A stretch of DNA of 64,000 nt from Aphelocoma coerulescens (taxonomy: Eukaryota > Chordata > Aves > Passeriformes > Corvidae), in NCBI RefSeq assembly GCF_041296385.1, contig NC_091014.1, positions 65,356,578-65,420,577 on the forward strand, given 5' to 3'. The notes beneath the pieces were generated by a model that worked only from the letters and a program-made list of their open reading frames with translations, was not told the DNA's origin and did not search any database. The position numbers and the translations under genes are program-made. The number at the start of each line of letters is the position of its first letter. The first letter of the stretch is position 1. This document shows, one piece after another, positions 37,801 to 52,800 of the stretch.

Positions 37801-40800
37801 GTTCAGGTAATGTGAAGACACACATAGCTTTCACAATTTATTCTGTTGGGGTTTACTCACCTCTGTGTCTCTGAACCTGTCCTCATAGTCCAATCTATCC
37901 TTCTCTACAGATGTAAGCTTTAATTTCAGAGTGGAAATCTCTGCCATAAGATCCAGCTTCTGAGTTTCAAGGGTTGTTCTGCTTAAAAGCTCCTGATTCA
38001 AGATAAAGAGGAAGAGAACGGAATTATTTACCCAAGAGGAAGAAATCAGTAATTTATTTTGACAGCTGAAGGTCTCCTTCATGGGGAATAGCATCACCCT
38101 TTTCCTTGCACTACCTGAAGCCCTGAGACACAGCTATTATCCACCTGACAGATTCCAGCTACCTAGGATGCATCTGGGATCACAGGGGCACTATCAGGGG
38201 CTGGCTGCCAGGATGAGAAAAAAGCCTGTCTGTCATCACAGTTGCTCTGGGCAGCAAGGAGCTGTGAGGGGAATCCACCCATCCTGCCAGAGGCTTTAAT
38301 CTAAGGCTCTTTGAAGTTCAGTGGGGAAGGACTCAAAGGAGAGCAGAAAGGGATTCCTGCAGCATAAAGCAGCACTGACATTACTATGTACAAAGGCTTT
38401 AAAGCCAATATGGTAGAAAATTACCCCTTACTGAAGAGACATCAAGGGCTGCAACACCTTGAAGGGCACTGCTCTCACCAAAGTTGGTTAAGACAGAAGG
38501 AAGACAAGACAGCAAGACAGACATGGAGCTGTGAAATACCTGCTGCAGCATCTCCTCCGTGGCATTCAGCTTCTCCCTGTGCTCCTCCAGGCAGAACTCC
38601 AGATCCCGGATCTTTTCTCCTTGGGCCTCCACCTGGTCCGTAAGCACACTTACCTGGACAGCAGGGAAAAAAGGATGCATGTTTAGCACCTTGCCCCTGT
38701 GCCATATGTGTCAGCTGAAGAACTGTAGGTGAGCAACAGTGCTGCTCAGGCCAAAGATTAACTGGCACTGTGCAGGGAGGAGGAGGAGGAGGAGCAGAGC
38801 TCTGCAGTGGACACAACACTTGGCAAAGGAAATGGGAGAGAAGGGAAAGCTCTGCCCTCACACCAGAATTTCAGCCAAACTTCTGGCAGATACATAGCAA
38901 TTCCGCAGCTCCTCTCCTGCCTGCAAGTTTTCACAAGGGGTTGCTGCTGCATTTTACTACCAATTATTATGCCTTTGCTGTGACAATACATTAACTCAAC
39001 CCATTAGCTCCTACCTTAACCACCACATAAACCTCACTGCTTGTAATTTATTCTCCTTCCCAAGTGATTGCACACAGTGTACCATAACAAGCACTTTCCC
39101 CTTTTCAGAACAACAAAAGCAAAGGTGGTTAAAACACACAGCCAGAGGCTGGGCAAGACCAAGACAACACCTTTGAGACTGCAGACAGATTCCCATTCTG
39201 CCTTTTCTGAATGCATTTTTTCATTGTCAACAGGCTCTTCCTGCAGTACTGCTGGGGAGGAGGGTGAGCTGCCTGAAGCAGAGCTCAGTGCTGTCACAGC
39301 CCCTAGGCTGGCTCCACATACAGAATGCCCCCTGTGCAGTCCAAGGGGTGCCAGGTATTCCCAGCTCCAACAGCAAGAGGAAGCCAGCTGCCAGAACAGC
39401 CAGGGCCGACCCCGTCCAGCCCAGCAGCACACGAGCAGGACCACCAGGGAGCCACTTGTCCCCTTCTGCCCGCTGGCCAGTCCTGCAGCTTTTGTCACCT
39501 TTCCTAAGGACAGGACAACTGTGTTCTGATGCAGACATCATGTGAATGGTTCTGGGAAATGGTGATCTTAAGGATACACACGGATGGAAGTAGGTGGCTG
39601 CTCAGCAGACCTGCTCCGCTAACAAAATTCAAAGATAACAGATACACAGACAGAAGGGCCTTTAGATTTTCCCTGCAATCTAAATTCACACCTCTCCCTA
39701 ATCTGGGTTAATTCTCAGGTACCAGCAAGTCTTCTGAACACTGTCCAACACATCACAACTGCAAACAAATTCTCAGAGGTTTTATCACATACTTTCAGAA
39801 AGTCTTGTGAATGCAAGAGTAGAAAAAAATAATTTGGGTGACAACTCACTTGCAGAACAAGAGATTCCTTATCATTTTCCAGACGAGCCAGCCTTTCTTG
39901 ATAAACATCTCCATTCCCAGATATGTGCCCATTAGTCTGGAAAAGACAACAAATATTGCATAGTCAGGTATTGTACCACAGTGTCATGCAACGTTATCAA
40001 CACACTTAATGAGCATTTTTAGTCTGCACTGTTTAAGAACAGACTCAATGTATTCTCCAGCCCCCTAAGGGTTACAGATCAAATGAACTGTCAACAAAGG
40101 ACACACGACCACCATTCAGGAGAGGATTGTTCAGGGGCTTAAAGATGAGAAAGGAAGAACCTTCTGGTGACCCAGTTCTGCAAAATTCACTTACTGTGCA
40201 TTCAGCATTTTGCTAACAAAACTTGGACTCATTGCTATACAACACTAAGCTATACTTGCAAAGAGACAAATACCCTGAGACATTCAGCAAGTGAAAAAAG
40301 CCAAACATACAATCTACAAAATGTGTATTATGCCTCATGCAAGTCATACACACAGTCAGAGACATCCTTTAACATCAGGCACATTTTACTGGGTATGGGT
40401 GAACGTCTGCACTCTAAACACATCTCTTTGTAAAGCTGCCTGAGGCTAAAGAGAAACAAGAATACATGTTAATGCTATCGGAGAGTTCAGAGGAATCAGC
40501 AACTTTCTTCATAATAACTTCAATGCTCTTGAGCAGCGGGAAGGATTTTATTCTATCCATATTCAAAGCTGTCTCAAAGCACTTCATGATCCATGCCACA
40601 ATCAGATCTCGGCTCAGAAAAGCAAGTCTTGTTCCAATCATGGCATAAATCGCTTAGAGGAGTCTGAGAAGCTGCTCTGAAATCCAGGGTGCTCAGCAGA
40701 GACACCCAACAAGGTTGAGGGGGCCTGATTTCCTCCTGAATATGTAATGAAAAGAAACTGGGTGACTGATCCTCGTGCCCCTGTGAGCCTGCAGCACAAC

Positions 40801-43800
40801 CCTGCCTTGAGAGGCCACCACCACTCAGGAGCTCCAAGGCTCCAGCTCCTGCTTTGAATCTCCCCTTATTACACAGCATACTTCAGGAAACCTCCTGGCT
40901 AAAACTCCTTTTCTAAGTTACATGTCTGACCTTGGGTGGTGGGAGAAGCTGCCTTGTTTGAGCCTGAAAGAATAAAACTCCCCCCAGCATCACTTAAAGA
41001 TCTGACCTAAAGCAAACAGGAGGAGGTAAAAGTGTTTGACCTCACCTCAGTGCTCTCGAAATCAGGCTGTGTCCTGGCAAGTCTTCAATCACTAAGCAGT
41101 ACCAGAAGTGTCTCTCAAGCATTAAATTTCACTTGGTGACCATAGTACCTCCCCCAAAATTTGCTCCAGCAGACTAAGAAAGGATGCTCTCCTGTAATTT
41201 GTACCAGTACCTCATGACAATGATCTGAATTACAACCCTGTACCTGAACTATTCAGCAGTACAACAGTAAGCCACCTGACCACCGAGACACTAAGCCCCA
41301 GGGCAAAATTCCTCTAAACTTCTGAGTTTGCCATATCTTCCCCTTGACCTCTACCAGAATTTACCTCATGCCATTCAAGATTAATGAGATCTTCCATTTT
41401 GTAACACTTTAATTTAGGTGAAAGAATCCAAAATGAAATAAACTTTTTAGCTGTTCAACTACTGGATTATGCCTCAGATTTTGTGACCTGAGTTGTATGT
41501 GAAAACAGAACTGAGGGTTTTGTCTACTTTTGCTGCTCTGCAGCTCCCTTGTCCTTTAGTCCTCCAGCACATCTCAAGCACTTACTCAGCCTCCATAAGA
41601 ACAGCATCCGTATTTTGTAATATACAACACATTTATCAATCCAGTGCATGTGTCTGATGTAGGAAAGTGGTATCCATCCCTCACTACAGGCACCAGAGCT
41701 GCAAAGACACCCCTCCATGCTGCTGGGGCTAACATGGAATTCCTTGCCAAAGCACAGACTCGACTCCCTGCCTCCCAGCCACCTCATCAACACCCGAACC
41801 ACTGACCCTCCTGATAGCTCCAGTCATCGAAACCAGACACAAAATTAACTAAAACCAAAGACTGCAGGAAGAAAATGTGGGGAGGGAAGTCTTGGTTTCA
41901 CAGCACGATGAAAATGTCTTTAGGGTGCTGTGAAAACCAACGAGGTGTGAAAGCAGAACGTTAGTCATTGTGCACAGCATCTTGCCATGGCACCTTTGTT
42001 GTTAAACTCCGTTCACATTTCTCAGGAAAAATCCGCTTGGCTCAGCACGTCAGCCTTGGCTTTAAAATAGGAGCGTTTAGAGAGGGAGAGCTCAGGCTGC
42101 AGCTGCACACTGCCATCACAAAGAGGTGATGGGAACCCCAGACAGGACAAGGGCAAAGGCTGTTCTCCCACAAAACAAAAATTAGTGCTAATAGAATCAC
42201 AGACTGGTTAAGGTTGGAAAACACCTCTAAAATCATCAAGCCCAACCATCAACCCAGTACCACCACCATGTTCATCACTAAATCATGTCCTCAAGTGCCA
42301 TATCCACGCATTTCTAAATCCCTCCAGGGAGGGTGACTCCACCACATCCCTAGACAGCCTGTTCCAATGTTTAATAACCGCTTTAGGAAATAAAGTTTTC
42401 ATAATATCTGACCTAATCCCACCCCTGGCACAACCTGATGCCATTTCCTCTCATCCTGTCAAACACTTAGGGCAGTCCATCTATTCTTTGGGAGAAACCT
42501 TGCAGACATGTCTTAGTTTTGCAAGCTGTGCGTACTGGGGTGCAAAGATATCTTTTCTGGCTATTGCCAGAAATATTTTCTAAAATCTGCATAAAACCAG
42601 ACCTCCTGTAGCACACCAAACCCAGAAAATTCTGTGTGCAACACAAGAATTGTTTACTTTTTTGCCTTAAGTGTTGTAACTTCTGTATAATACCTGGGAC
42701 GGACTCTTAATTTGAGGCATGAAAAGGCAAGAAAGCCCCTGACTTTGGTTTCAGTGGAAAAAATGATGATAGTTGGAGAATGGATGATAGAGAAAGACCA
42801 TGGCAGCTATTTCCAAGAGCAGCAGCCTAAGCACTGCTTACAGTGGTGCAGAGACACAGGATGTGCAGGCACTGGACATACACCACCTTCCCAGATCTTT
42901 GCTCTGGACTGTCTTCAAAGGTAAAAAGGTCATTCCAGGCATGATATTCTTCCCAGAGAGATGGGGAAGGAAGAGGGGAGGTTAAACACATGAAAAGAAC
43001 AGAGCAATGATGGTAGTGGGCAGGACTGAAGAGAAATGGAGAGGGAATATGCTCAAACACCGGATTTAGGAAAGCAGTGCATCAGGACCCGAGGTGGAGG
43101 GAGCCTCAATGGGAAGGAATGGGCTGCAGGGAGGTCTGAAAAATGCCAGCAGACCTGGTGTGTGCAAAACCTGGGTGAGCAACACTCGGTGTGCTCCTCA
43201 GGAGCATCTCTCCACCTGGGAACCTGCAACCTCCCCTGAGACTGAGCCCAACAACTACTCACCCTGCAGAGCAACAGCTGCTCTTTGGGGGGAAAAGGCA
43301 AGAAATAAAACAAATAGAGAAGCAAAAAAGAAAAGCAAATACTTGACTGAACAACTGCAAGCATATTAAGAGCACTTGGTAGCTCTGGGATCAAATTTGT
43401 ATGATTTAAGTCAATAAAGGATTAACGTATTTTACTAGCTGTGTAAGAAAGGCTTTCCATTTTCCAATGAAGGCTCTTTTCATCAGCAACTTAAAATCTA
43501 TCTTCAATTAATTAGATTTTATATGTGTTTTCAATTTTAGGGATTAATTGCAAAACGCTATATGGGAAGAGAGTGCAGATTTACCAACACTGATTTTAAT
43601 CCTAAAAACAAAAGAACAACTGTCACAATGCCACTGAGGCTTCACAAAAGTTTGAGGTCAAGCATTTACTTAAAATGCCTTGTAAGATCAGACCCAGTGC
43701 ACTTATAAACTCTGCAAGATCAATCCACAGCTAATCTGTTAAACACATGTGTATAGCTTTGTCTGCAATCATCTAAGTGTAAAAATCCATGCTGCTCTGG

Positions 43801-46800
43801 AGGGAATTATTCCTGTAGTAAGTAGATGCATCACCAAACTTTCACAGCTTGCCTGCCTTCAGTCTTTAATCCCTTTTCCCTGGAAGTGAGTTAGCATTCC
43901 AAACAGCAGGAAAGTTTCTAATAGCTGCTGGTTTAAACCTCCTAATAATAAAAAAAATAATTAAAAAAATCTGTTTCCTCTCAGTTGCTGAATTCTCCTT
44001 TCAAAACTAAACCTCATTTTTAGCCTACCACAGCTGATACCCTCATTTTCCTTCATTTTCTCTTCTGCTTTGGAGATGAAATAAGCAGCACAAATCACAC
44101 TGCTCTTGCTGTATGTGCAGTTTGGTTTGTATAGAAGAAGCTGCCACTCCACAGCATCATTTCCCTGTACAGCAGGGAAACACTGACTGTTTTGACCACC
44201 ACAGTCAAGTCAACAGTTGGGCAAGTGAGCCTTTCCCAACACCTCTTTCCTGACCATCTGGAGTTAAATTAGAGCTCATCAACATGCTTACGTGGTACAG
44301 ATCATTACAATACACATTACCTATGCTCAGTTAAACAAAGCTGCTGCTGTTCTGCTTGTTCCCTCAGCTTTAGAGTCCCTTGCAAGAGGGTTCCTCCAGC
44401 CTCAGCTACCTCAGCATCATTTGGTGTGCTTTGGGCAGAGCCTCCGGGTTTCCCAAGCCAAGTATCCACCACCTGTGATACAGACCCATGACAGCTTTAC
44501 CCTCTGTCAGCATCGATCCCATCCCAAATTCCTACTGGTCATACTGTCTGGGCTGGTGTGTAACCAGTTTGTGTGGGAGCACCCCTCTGCTCTCCCAAAC
44601 CAGCCTCTCCTGCATTTCCCGCTTCCCTGCTCGGAATATTTGCTGCCTGATCCACACACTCCAGCAGCAGACCTGCTGCTAAGCTTTTCCTAAAGTTTAC
44701 AGGTTACTTCCTCCTCACAGAATGAGAAGGGGGAAAATAAACCCAACCACAAACCCACTCCAAGCCCCCACATTGTATTTTAAAGGCTTCACTACAATAA
44801 AAATGAATTCTGAAAAAAAACCAGCTGAATACAGCCCTTCACTCTGAGGCATTTACCTGAAGCATTTTGTAATCATAAATAACACGCTGCTGAACAGGGA
44901 AGATGCAACCTTTCCACAATATCCCGTTTCCTAACAGCAGCCCAGCTGGTGCCTGGTACAAGAGAAGGATGAGAGGCTCATTCCCAGCGTTGCCCAGCTA
45001 TGGCTTGTCACTGGGAGAAAAGCAGGAGCCAGCATAAGCAGAGATCTCCTTACCTTATTTAGCCAGACGCAGTGCCCGTGAATGTCCCAGCTATACTCCA
45101 TGCTGGTCATGACTATTTTCATGCATTCACGGACGCCAGAAGCCGAGGCTGAAGGCTCCGGGCTCCTCTGAGCCGAGGTTAAGTGACAGCAGGTCCCCTC
45201 ACCCAGCCAGGATGGAGGCGAGCAGAGTGGGAGATGTGGGAAGCGGAGCCCGTGAAGCAGCAGCGCTCCTCAGGCGGAGCAAGCAGCTCTGGGGAATTAA
45301 CACATCAAAGCCCGGCAAGAAACTCCTCCAACCCAGCACACACAGGAGAAGGATGCAGGCAGGGAGGTGCAGAGCAGCATAAACCTGACCGGGAGCAAGG
45401 ACAGCCCCACGCAGGTGGCGCCCGGGCATCTCCACCCTCCCTCTTGTCACTAGCACAGCCCCCTCCTCTGGACCCTCCCAGAAAGCATCTGACCCAACAA
45501 CACAGGAGAAAAAAGCAACTCCCACCCCTTCACCTGACCACAAAGTAAACAGGAGGGCCTTTCCTATTAATTGTAAAAGCTGCAGGAACACAAGTAATTA
45601 ATTCACTTGCAGACACCACGAGAAAATGCAAGAAAAAGTTGACTCAACTGTCCCAGGTCTCTCAAGTGGCTTGTCCCAAGTTTATGTCATACTTCAGAAT
45701 GATGCAACAAGCAACATTAACAACCAACCTCTGTCCTCAGGTTTTAATTGACCTACTACCAGCAGTAGCATGACAAATTCTTAGTATTTTTGACCACAGA
45801 GCCCAGCTCCGAGAGTCCTGTGATTATCTTCAACTACTATTGATAGAGAAAAATCTCAAAACCATGAATGCTGAATAACCCAGGAGATATCATGAGAGCA
45901 AAGGACGAGCAGAAGCTGGGCTTTTAAAGCCAAACTGATTCATTTTGCATTGGGAATGGTGATTTTTGATGGGTTGTTCTTACTGCCAAAGAACTCATCC
46001 CAGATGCATGAGGATGCCACGCCAAGGCGTACCATAAACAAGCCTGTATTATCTCCCAGTGTTAAAAACACACCAATCTGGATCATCACCTTTAGCAAGA
46101 AGCAGGGTCCTGTGTTTCCAGAACTTTGGGAGGTGGATCTCTCAGGGACAAAAGCATTGCCAGCAGGGAGTGGATGATGACAGGCTGACACGGTATCACA
46201 AGACTCCTTTCACACTGCAACTTGAGGAGAGATCTCAAACTTGGTGGTAACACCCTGGTGCCACACATTAGCATAGGACCTTTTGATACCTAAACTCAAC
46301 ATAAGCAGAAGCTGAATCAAATGACTGCACTGTACACCCACACCAGGATAATCAAACAACAAACTTGGGTTTGAAGACAAGATTTTTTTTTTTTTTTCCC
46401 ATGAATAAGAGATGATTTCTGGCTAACCAAACCGCTTCCCCCACTTGGGAATCATGCTCTTGTCCAAATAGGTGAGCATATATCTCTGTAAGATTACAAG
46501 CTATGTCTATCCAGCAAGGAAAATTTCTCTCTGAAAGCTAATATCCCCTCATATTAACGCTCTTTACTCCCAGCTACTCTCTGGAAGAACCAACTTAAAG
46601 AAAAAAATGTCAAAATCTGAAGCTGGTCTGTGAGACAGCAGCAACACACTGGATTGCACAAGCCACTATGGATATCACAGCTCAACCATCATCCTCAGAT
46701 GAGCTGAAAATGTTCTGTGGTTGGACCTGATGATGATCTTAAAGGTCTTTTCCAACCTTAATGATTCTATTATTCTATATGATTCAAGAAACCTTTGGAG

Positions 46801-49800
46801 GCCATAAAGTTTTGCTTGATCTGAAAGTCAATTTCAGAAATTCACTTATGGAGGGAAAATAATTATTAAAATACACATTATAATGCATACATTTAAATTC
46901 AGAAAGTCACTTCCAAAGCTAAAGTCACAGCTGCACTTGCTGAGGGTTTTAAAGAAAAAATATTGTATTATCCTGGATTTTTCACTTCAGGGGCACACCC
47001 TTTAAAGAGGAGAAGGCACACACCAGGACCCATATACACAAGTTCAGATCAGGAGCATGGGGAAAATGGCTCTGAGGTGTGGGAAGGCACTGTCCACCCA
47101 CTCCTACCCTTCACTCCTCTTTTTAACAAGACACAGTTGGTTTCTTTTTTCTGGGAAAGTTGTTGCATAAGATGTATTTTTTAAAAAATGCAAAAAAAAC
47201 CCCAACCACTTTCAAGAAAAGTAATAACCAGAAGGAAAACTGTCTCTTGTTTGTTTCAACTGAAGAAAAATTGGAGCAGTGCTCATGGCTGGGAGCAAGG
47301 TTTACGAGAACTACTCTTCAAGAGGTGGATCTATCAGCTTCCAGCTGGACACAACGGGGATGCCTTGGTCTTGCAAAATGTGGAGTTTCATTTAAAATGG
47401 TTTTGCTACCGGTGCTGATGTTAGAGATTACTCACAGACTGCCTGTACTGAAGCCAGAAGCTCCATTTTCACAGAGTACAGCACATGCTTTATTAAGGCA
47501 CACATTGAAATACACTAAACATCTCTGCTGATCAAGAGTATTCTGAAAACACTCCAGAACTTTGGAATAGTTCTGACCTGGTTATGGATTTCAGGCCTGG
47601 TTCCCAGTGAAACCACGGAATCTGAACATGTTTGAGCTCAGAAAGTTCTCAGTCCTTTTCCAGACTTGGAACAAATGTCCTCATTTGTAATTTCACCCAT
47701 GACATTCACCTGCCCTCCATTTGCACAAGGAGACACGAGCAGGGTTTCAGCAGCAGAGATCAGCTTTGAGCTGCAATGACATGTTATAGTTAAATCGACT
47801 TCCTTGTGCAGCAGAGAGCTGCATGTACAAGTTTTCCCAGCTCCCCATGGGGAGCACACGATGGATTCTCTTGGAAGAGCTGTGCCAGATGTCCGGGCAC
47901 CGTACGTGCGCTCTGGTGTCACGTGGCCATCTGGCACCCACCCGTTAAAAAACAAAAAGCAGCACGAGGTGTTTTAACCCACTGGCCCTTTCTGAGTGCT
48001 TGCACAGACCCACTGAGAGGAGCAGAAAAGAAGAGGATCAAGGACACGTGGCAGCCCATTCTGGCATGGCAGGACTGAATGCTCTGCCCTATTTTACAGA
48101 AACTTTGGGAGACTGCTGTCATCCCTTTTTTCCAATGTGGGCACCAGTGGTTTGGCTGCAGGAGCCAGGGGAGGATTTTTCTCCTGTGACACACTGTCTG
48201 GCAGCAGCAAACACTGTTTTTGTTTTCCTCTGAGACACAAGAGGCTTGCTTACAGCCCTGCATGGGAAGTCACACACCAGATCCAGCATCCTGCTGGACG
48301 CGACTTCACGCACAGAGGATTAAACCAGTTTCAAACAAAGAAGGTGTCTGCTCTTCCTCTGCAAAGAGGGGCAAAGTTGCAAAAAACCTTCCTGCAAATC
48401 ATCCAGGCACTTCATGTGACACCTCCCTGCTCAGACAGGGACTGGTGACACTGGTGACACCTGTAAATCCCGTGGCTGTAGCACACTCTAAGTGGAATGT
48501 TAAGTCTTTCCTACAAGGGGCTTCAAGGATGACAGAGGATACAGGGGACTAATTTGAAGCAGAACAAGGAGTAATTGAGGCATAGGTGGAGTAGCTATTT
48601 TCTGCAATCTTTGGTACTCACAACCCCTGCACATCTTTTCCAGTGGTTGGGAGGCTCTAAACTGAATGGCACAACACAGCCCCTCCTCTCCCACTGAGCC
48701 CATGGATGCAATAAAAACCCACTGCTGCCTCACTGCCATTAGGTGATCCACAGCGTGCACGTCTGAAGGACCCCATTCCAGACCCCACCAGCCAGGTGCC
48801 CCTAAATCACACATCTGCCATCATAAGGGGCAATGACTGGTCTCTACCTCATGACTCTGAGCAGGCACTGCAGCCTCAGCCATGCTGCTGGGCCCCTTTA
48901 CTCCACAATAACCTTCAGGGGATCAGCACCACTAAATATGGACTACAGATGACTGTGAACACCATGGGAGAGTGCAGTTTCCAAGACTGTTTACTTGGCA
49001 TATTTTTTTTGTTTATAAAGGCCATAGTTGCATGAAACCTGTTATGTCCACAGAGAGCAGTGAGTAGTTACAGCGATGTTCACGGCTGTATGTTACACAG
49101 GCAGGGAATGCTGATGTTAGCAGGAACTCTGCCTGTTTTAAAGATCTGATTTCAATGTCACTCCTGTCTCCTCCTCCTGATCTCAGCGTTGGCTGCCACA
49201 CTTTGACAGCGGGGGCGAGATCCAAATCCCACTGGAGGCAGTGGGAGAGCTCCCACGTGCTTCATTAAGTTTCAGGCATTTCCAAATGAGTAGTTCAAAG
49301 CAAAGATTAAGAAAAAGGAAAAAAGAAGGCTCTCCCTTCAGATCTTTCTGCAAGGACTACAGTAGCAAGTCCAAGATGCCCATCTGTCCCTGCATTGCTG
49401 TGCTCACCCTCCACGACAGCAGATGGCACAAAGGGCTGCCCAGCACCAGCCACAGCAAACACAGCCCTGCACACAACAGTCCTCTGGGCTGTGACTGAGC
49501 ACTGAGACAAATCCATTTGTCGAGATAAGAACACTTTCTGCAAGATCAGCCATGGCTCCAGGGAGGTTGAGTCTTTCCCAGGGGGTGCAATGCCCATCCC
49601 GGGAAGGGAGCAGGCGATGGTGGCCATCTGTCCCAACAGCGGCAGCACACGGGGCACATGGAACACAGAGCCACCACAGTCCTGCAGCAGCCCCAGCCTT
49701 CAGCAGGGCTGGCACCCCAATTTCAGCAGCACGGCGTCACCTTGGCCAACACCCAGTGCGTGAGACAGCAGGACCTGGCCACGGCTGCAGGATGGATTTG

Positions 49801-52800
49801 ACAGAATATGCAGAAGTGCCCACCTGCTGCTGTCGCTGTGACAGCTGCTGCAAGGCTGGCTTAAAACCCAAAGTGTGGCTCTGGGAGCAAGTCTTGAATT
49901 CCACTGCTGGAGCTTCCCCAAAACCTGCACATACCTGGACCTCCACCACACAAACCCTGCCACACACCAGAAGCACAAGGACTCTTCCTTGGCCCTGCTT
50001 GGAACTCACCAGTCACAGGGCACCTGGAGGCAAAATCAGCAGCTCCTTCAAAAATGATGCTGTTTTAACTCACCTTTTGGTGAGTACAACATTTTACTTC
50101 CCAGGGTAGTCTTCGGGTAACCTACACTCGTATAACTGATTTTTTGGGAAAACCAAGTCTTGGGGAAAGAACTGCCTTGTCATTTATATTTCTGTGTGTT
50201 TATAAAGTAAGGTGACAAAAACTGGCCAATTCTCAAACACAGAAAATAAAAGTTTGGTTTGGTATCCAGATTAAAGGGATGCAGAGCTTACACCACTCAT
50301 TTATGTTATAAATCAGGTAAGGAAGCTCAGCAGTAACAGTGAAAAAACACTGCCAAAAATACTTTTTACTGAAAAGTATTCAAACCAACTATTTTCCCCC
50401 CACCTAAGCATCTGATTCTTAAAAGAAAGTCTCTGCCCATCATTTTCTGAGATGAAACTGCAGTTACCAAGTATTGTTTGCTCCCTAGATTGAGGCACAG
50501 TGATACATCAAAGACAGCAGAGGCCAACCCACTGCACGAGGCATTTGAGCAACAGCTTTTCCAAGACTCCACAGCAGTATCTCCAAACCAAAATTTCTTC
50601 CTTGATACCCAGTCCAAGCTTTATAAATAGCTGTGTAAAGCAGAGCCAGTCTAGCCAGCATCCAAAATGAACCTGGTGCAGGTAAAACAAGGTGAGACTG
50701 TACCATTTGACTTTGGAGCCATTCGATGAGAGCCTCCGCCGTGGAGTCCGGGACCTGGCAGCGCAGCCCCTCCCTCTCGTCCGCTTCCATCATCTCCAGC
50801 AGGCCCCGCAAGTCCTCCACGAGGTGCAGTGCCCGCAGGCCCCCCATGAAGGGGGAGGTGGGGGACTGGCAGTCAAAGATGCCATTGGAGTATTCCAGTG
50901 CCTTGGAACCTGCAGGGAGCAAAACCGCACGGGGTGAGGCACGGGATGCGGGTCAGGCACATCCCCAGGCTGGGAAAGGGTGAGGGTTGTTCCTGGCAGG
51001 ATTGATCCCAGCCAGACTCAGTGCTGGTGTTCGGGGAGGGAAGCTCCAACAGGGAGGAGGTGGGCTGGTCCCCAGGGAATGGGAATGCCACAACCTGCCC
51101 ATGGGGTCAAGGCGTGGGCTGGGCCTGCTCCCCGGGATGAATTCCCAAGGCAGAAGGTGCTGCCAGGGATGGAACATCCTCTGCCAAGGCCCTGAGTCAC
51201 CCTGCAGGCACTGAATGATCCAAGTCACATTCCAGTGATGGTGTCCAGAGAAAACCATGCCCTGAGTTTTCCATGCAGGAATATGTTACGCTGCTCCAAG
51301 GCACCAGAAATTTTTTAAAATAATAAAGAAAAAGATGAAGATAAATTAAAAGACCAAATCGCTTCTGCAAGGGAATAAATTTTAAACCCAGCAATTTGAC
51401 ACGGTAGCACTGACATTTGCATGTTAATAAAGAGAAAAATCTCTCATTTGCATAAACTCACAGGATGCATATTTGACCTACATTAGAAGTTGCTATATAT
51501 TAAGAAAGGAAACTATCAATTTAGGATTAAGGTTGATTTAAGTCAACCTAGCTAATTCCAACTGTAATTCCAGTACACTGATTTTTGACCTTAATTCTGT
51601 AATACCTTGGCACAATGAGACGTGTTCATGACAGACCTTCATTTGTGCTGTCAACTTTTAGAAACCATAAGGATATGCCATATATGCACTTCCATGAACT
51701 TTCATTCACCCCATCTGGAAAGCCACAAAAATCCAAGTATTCTGCTAAATTCCCACTGAAAACAATAAAGAGAAAAATAACCTCAACAGCACAGGAGCTG
51801 ATATCCCTTTGTTATATTCCTTTATAGATCTATTCACAGACATGGGTAAATGAAGTCTGTGATGATTTAAATCTTCCAACATCGCATTTTGTTTTTATAT
51901 TAAACCTCATCCTGCCAAAACCAGCTTGGGCTCTTGGAAACACAAATACATGATCGGATCCAAATACCAGTGTCTACTTATGGAAATTACTGAAGTCGCA
52001 GCTTACATGTATTTTTAGAGATCATCATGATCAAACTGAATCCCCTTTACATGTGTTCCTGCTATGTGTCCTTAATATCTTTAAGCAGAGAAGAGTCATT
52101 GTTCAAACAAAGCACACACTGTATATTTCCCTAAGGAAAATTGTTTAAGTGGAACTACTAAAAACTTTATACCTGTGTTGCTATACTTGCAAGGGTATTT
52201 TTGACTATTGACTTCTTGCTCTTTCCCTCCTATGTGTTGTGTATTTATATTATTTTCTACCTTACTAGCCTCCACTTAAAAGCAGAGATCGTATTCTTTG
52301 TGATGCCTCTCCCTGGGCAACTTACAATTTACAGGTACTTATAAAAAATCCAAGGCAGGTCCAAACCAAACATTTGGACCCAAAGCATTCCAATTTTGAA
52401 AAGAAAAAAACAAAAAAAGAAAAGAAAATTCATGTTATAACTCTTCCGAGCTGAGGGAAGTTCAGAGTAGCCACTATTGTCCTTGACTCTCCTGGTGCTC
52501 CATGCAGAAGCTGAAGTGCACCACTCAGCCACTTCCATCAGCCCTTTGAGAGAGGGCAGGAGAAAACTCAATCCATGGAGCCTGTGAGAGTCTGTGCAAT
52601 CCCTCCACTATGGTTATTTGTTAACTCTAAGCTATAATGGAAGGCACCAAAAGCAATTCCCAGCATATTCCCTTCTCCACCTGGAACTCTGTCCTCCCAG
52701 TGCGAGAAAGGAGGACCCAAAAAGCAAAATAAACCCCTGCCCCAGGTGTTTACCTGCTATTATGCCATCCATCTGCTCCAGGGCTGCAGCGAGCATGTCA

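Larger units (their letters stand above)
39937..50703 (-). other. PPFIBP1: Large PPFIBP1 intron between coding exons 2 and 3
   Basis: 10.8 kb. Holds the CR1 pieces at 42.2 and 46.7 kb, a T tract, and the candidate alternative first exon at 45.1 kb with GC-richer sequence up to about 45.45 kb. Other ORFs here (for example around 44.3, 47.2 and 49.6 kb) have no recognisable protein character. Confidence 0.7.

Noticed and set aside
38475..38861. Minus-strand ORF overlapping coding exon 4 in another frame
   Set aside because: Shadow of PPFIBP1 coding exon 4 and the adjacent GGA microsatellite.
48119..48313. Possible small exons on the minus strand around 48 kb
   Set aside because: No acceptor-donor pair in a phase that would fit PPFIBP1, and no similarity.
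49552..50109. 185-codon plus-strand ORF
   Set aside because: Inside a PPFIBP1 intron, no splice context, no recognisable domain, composition like translated non-coding DNA.
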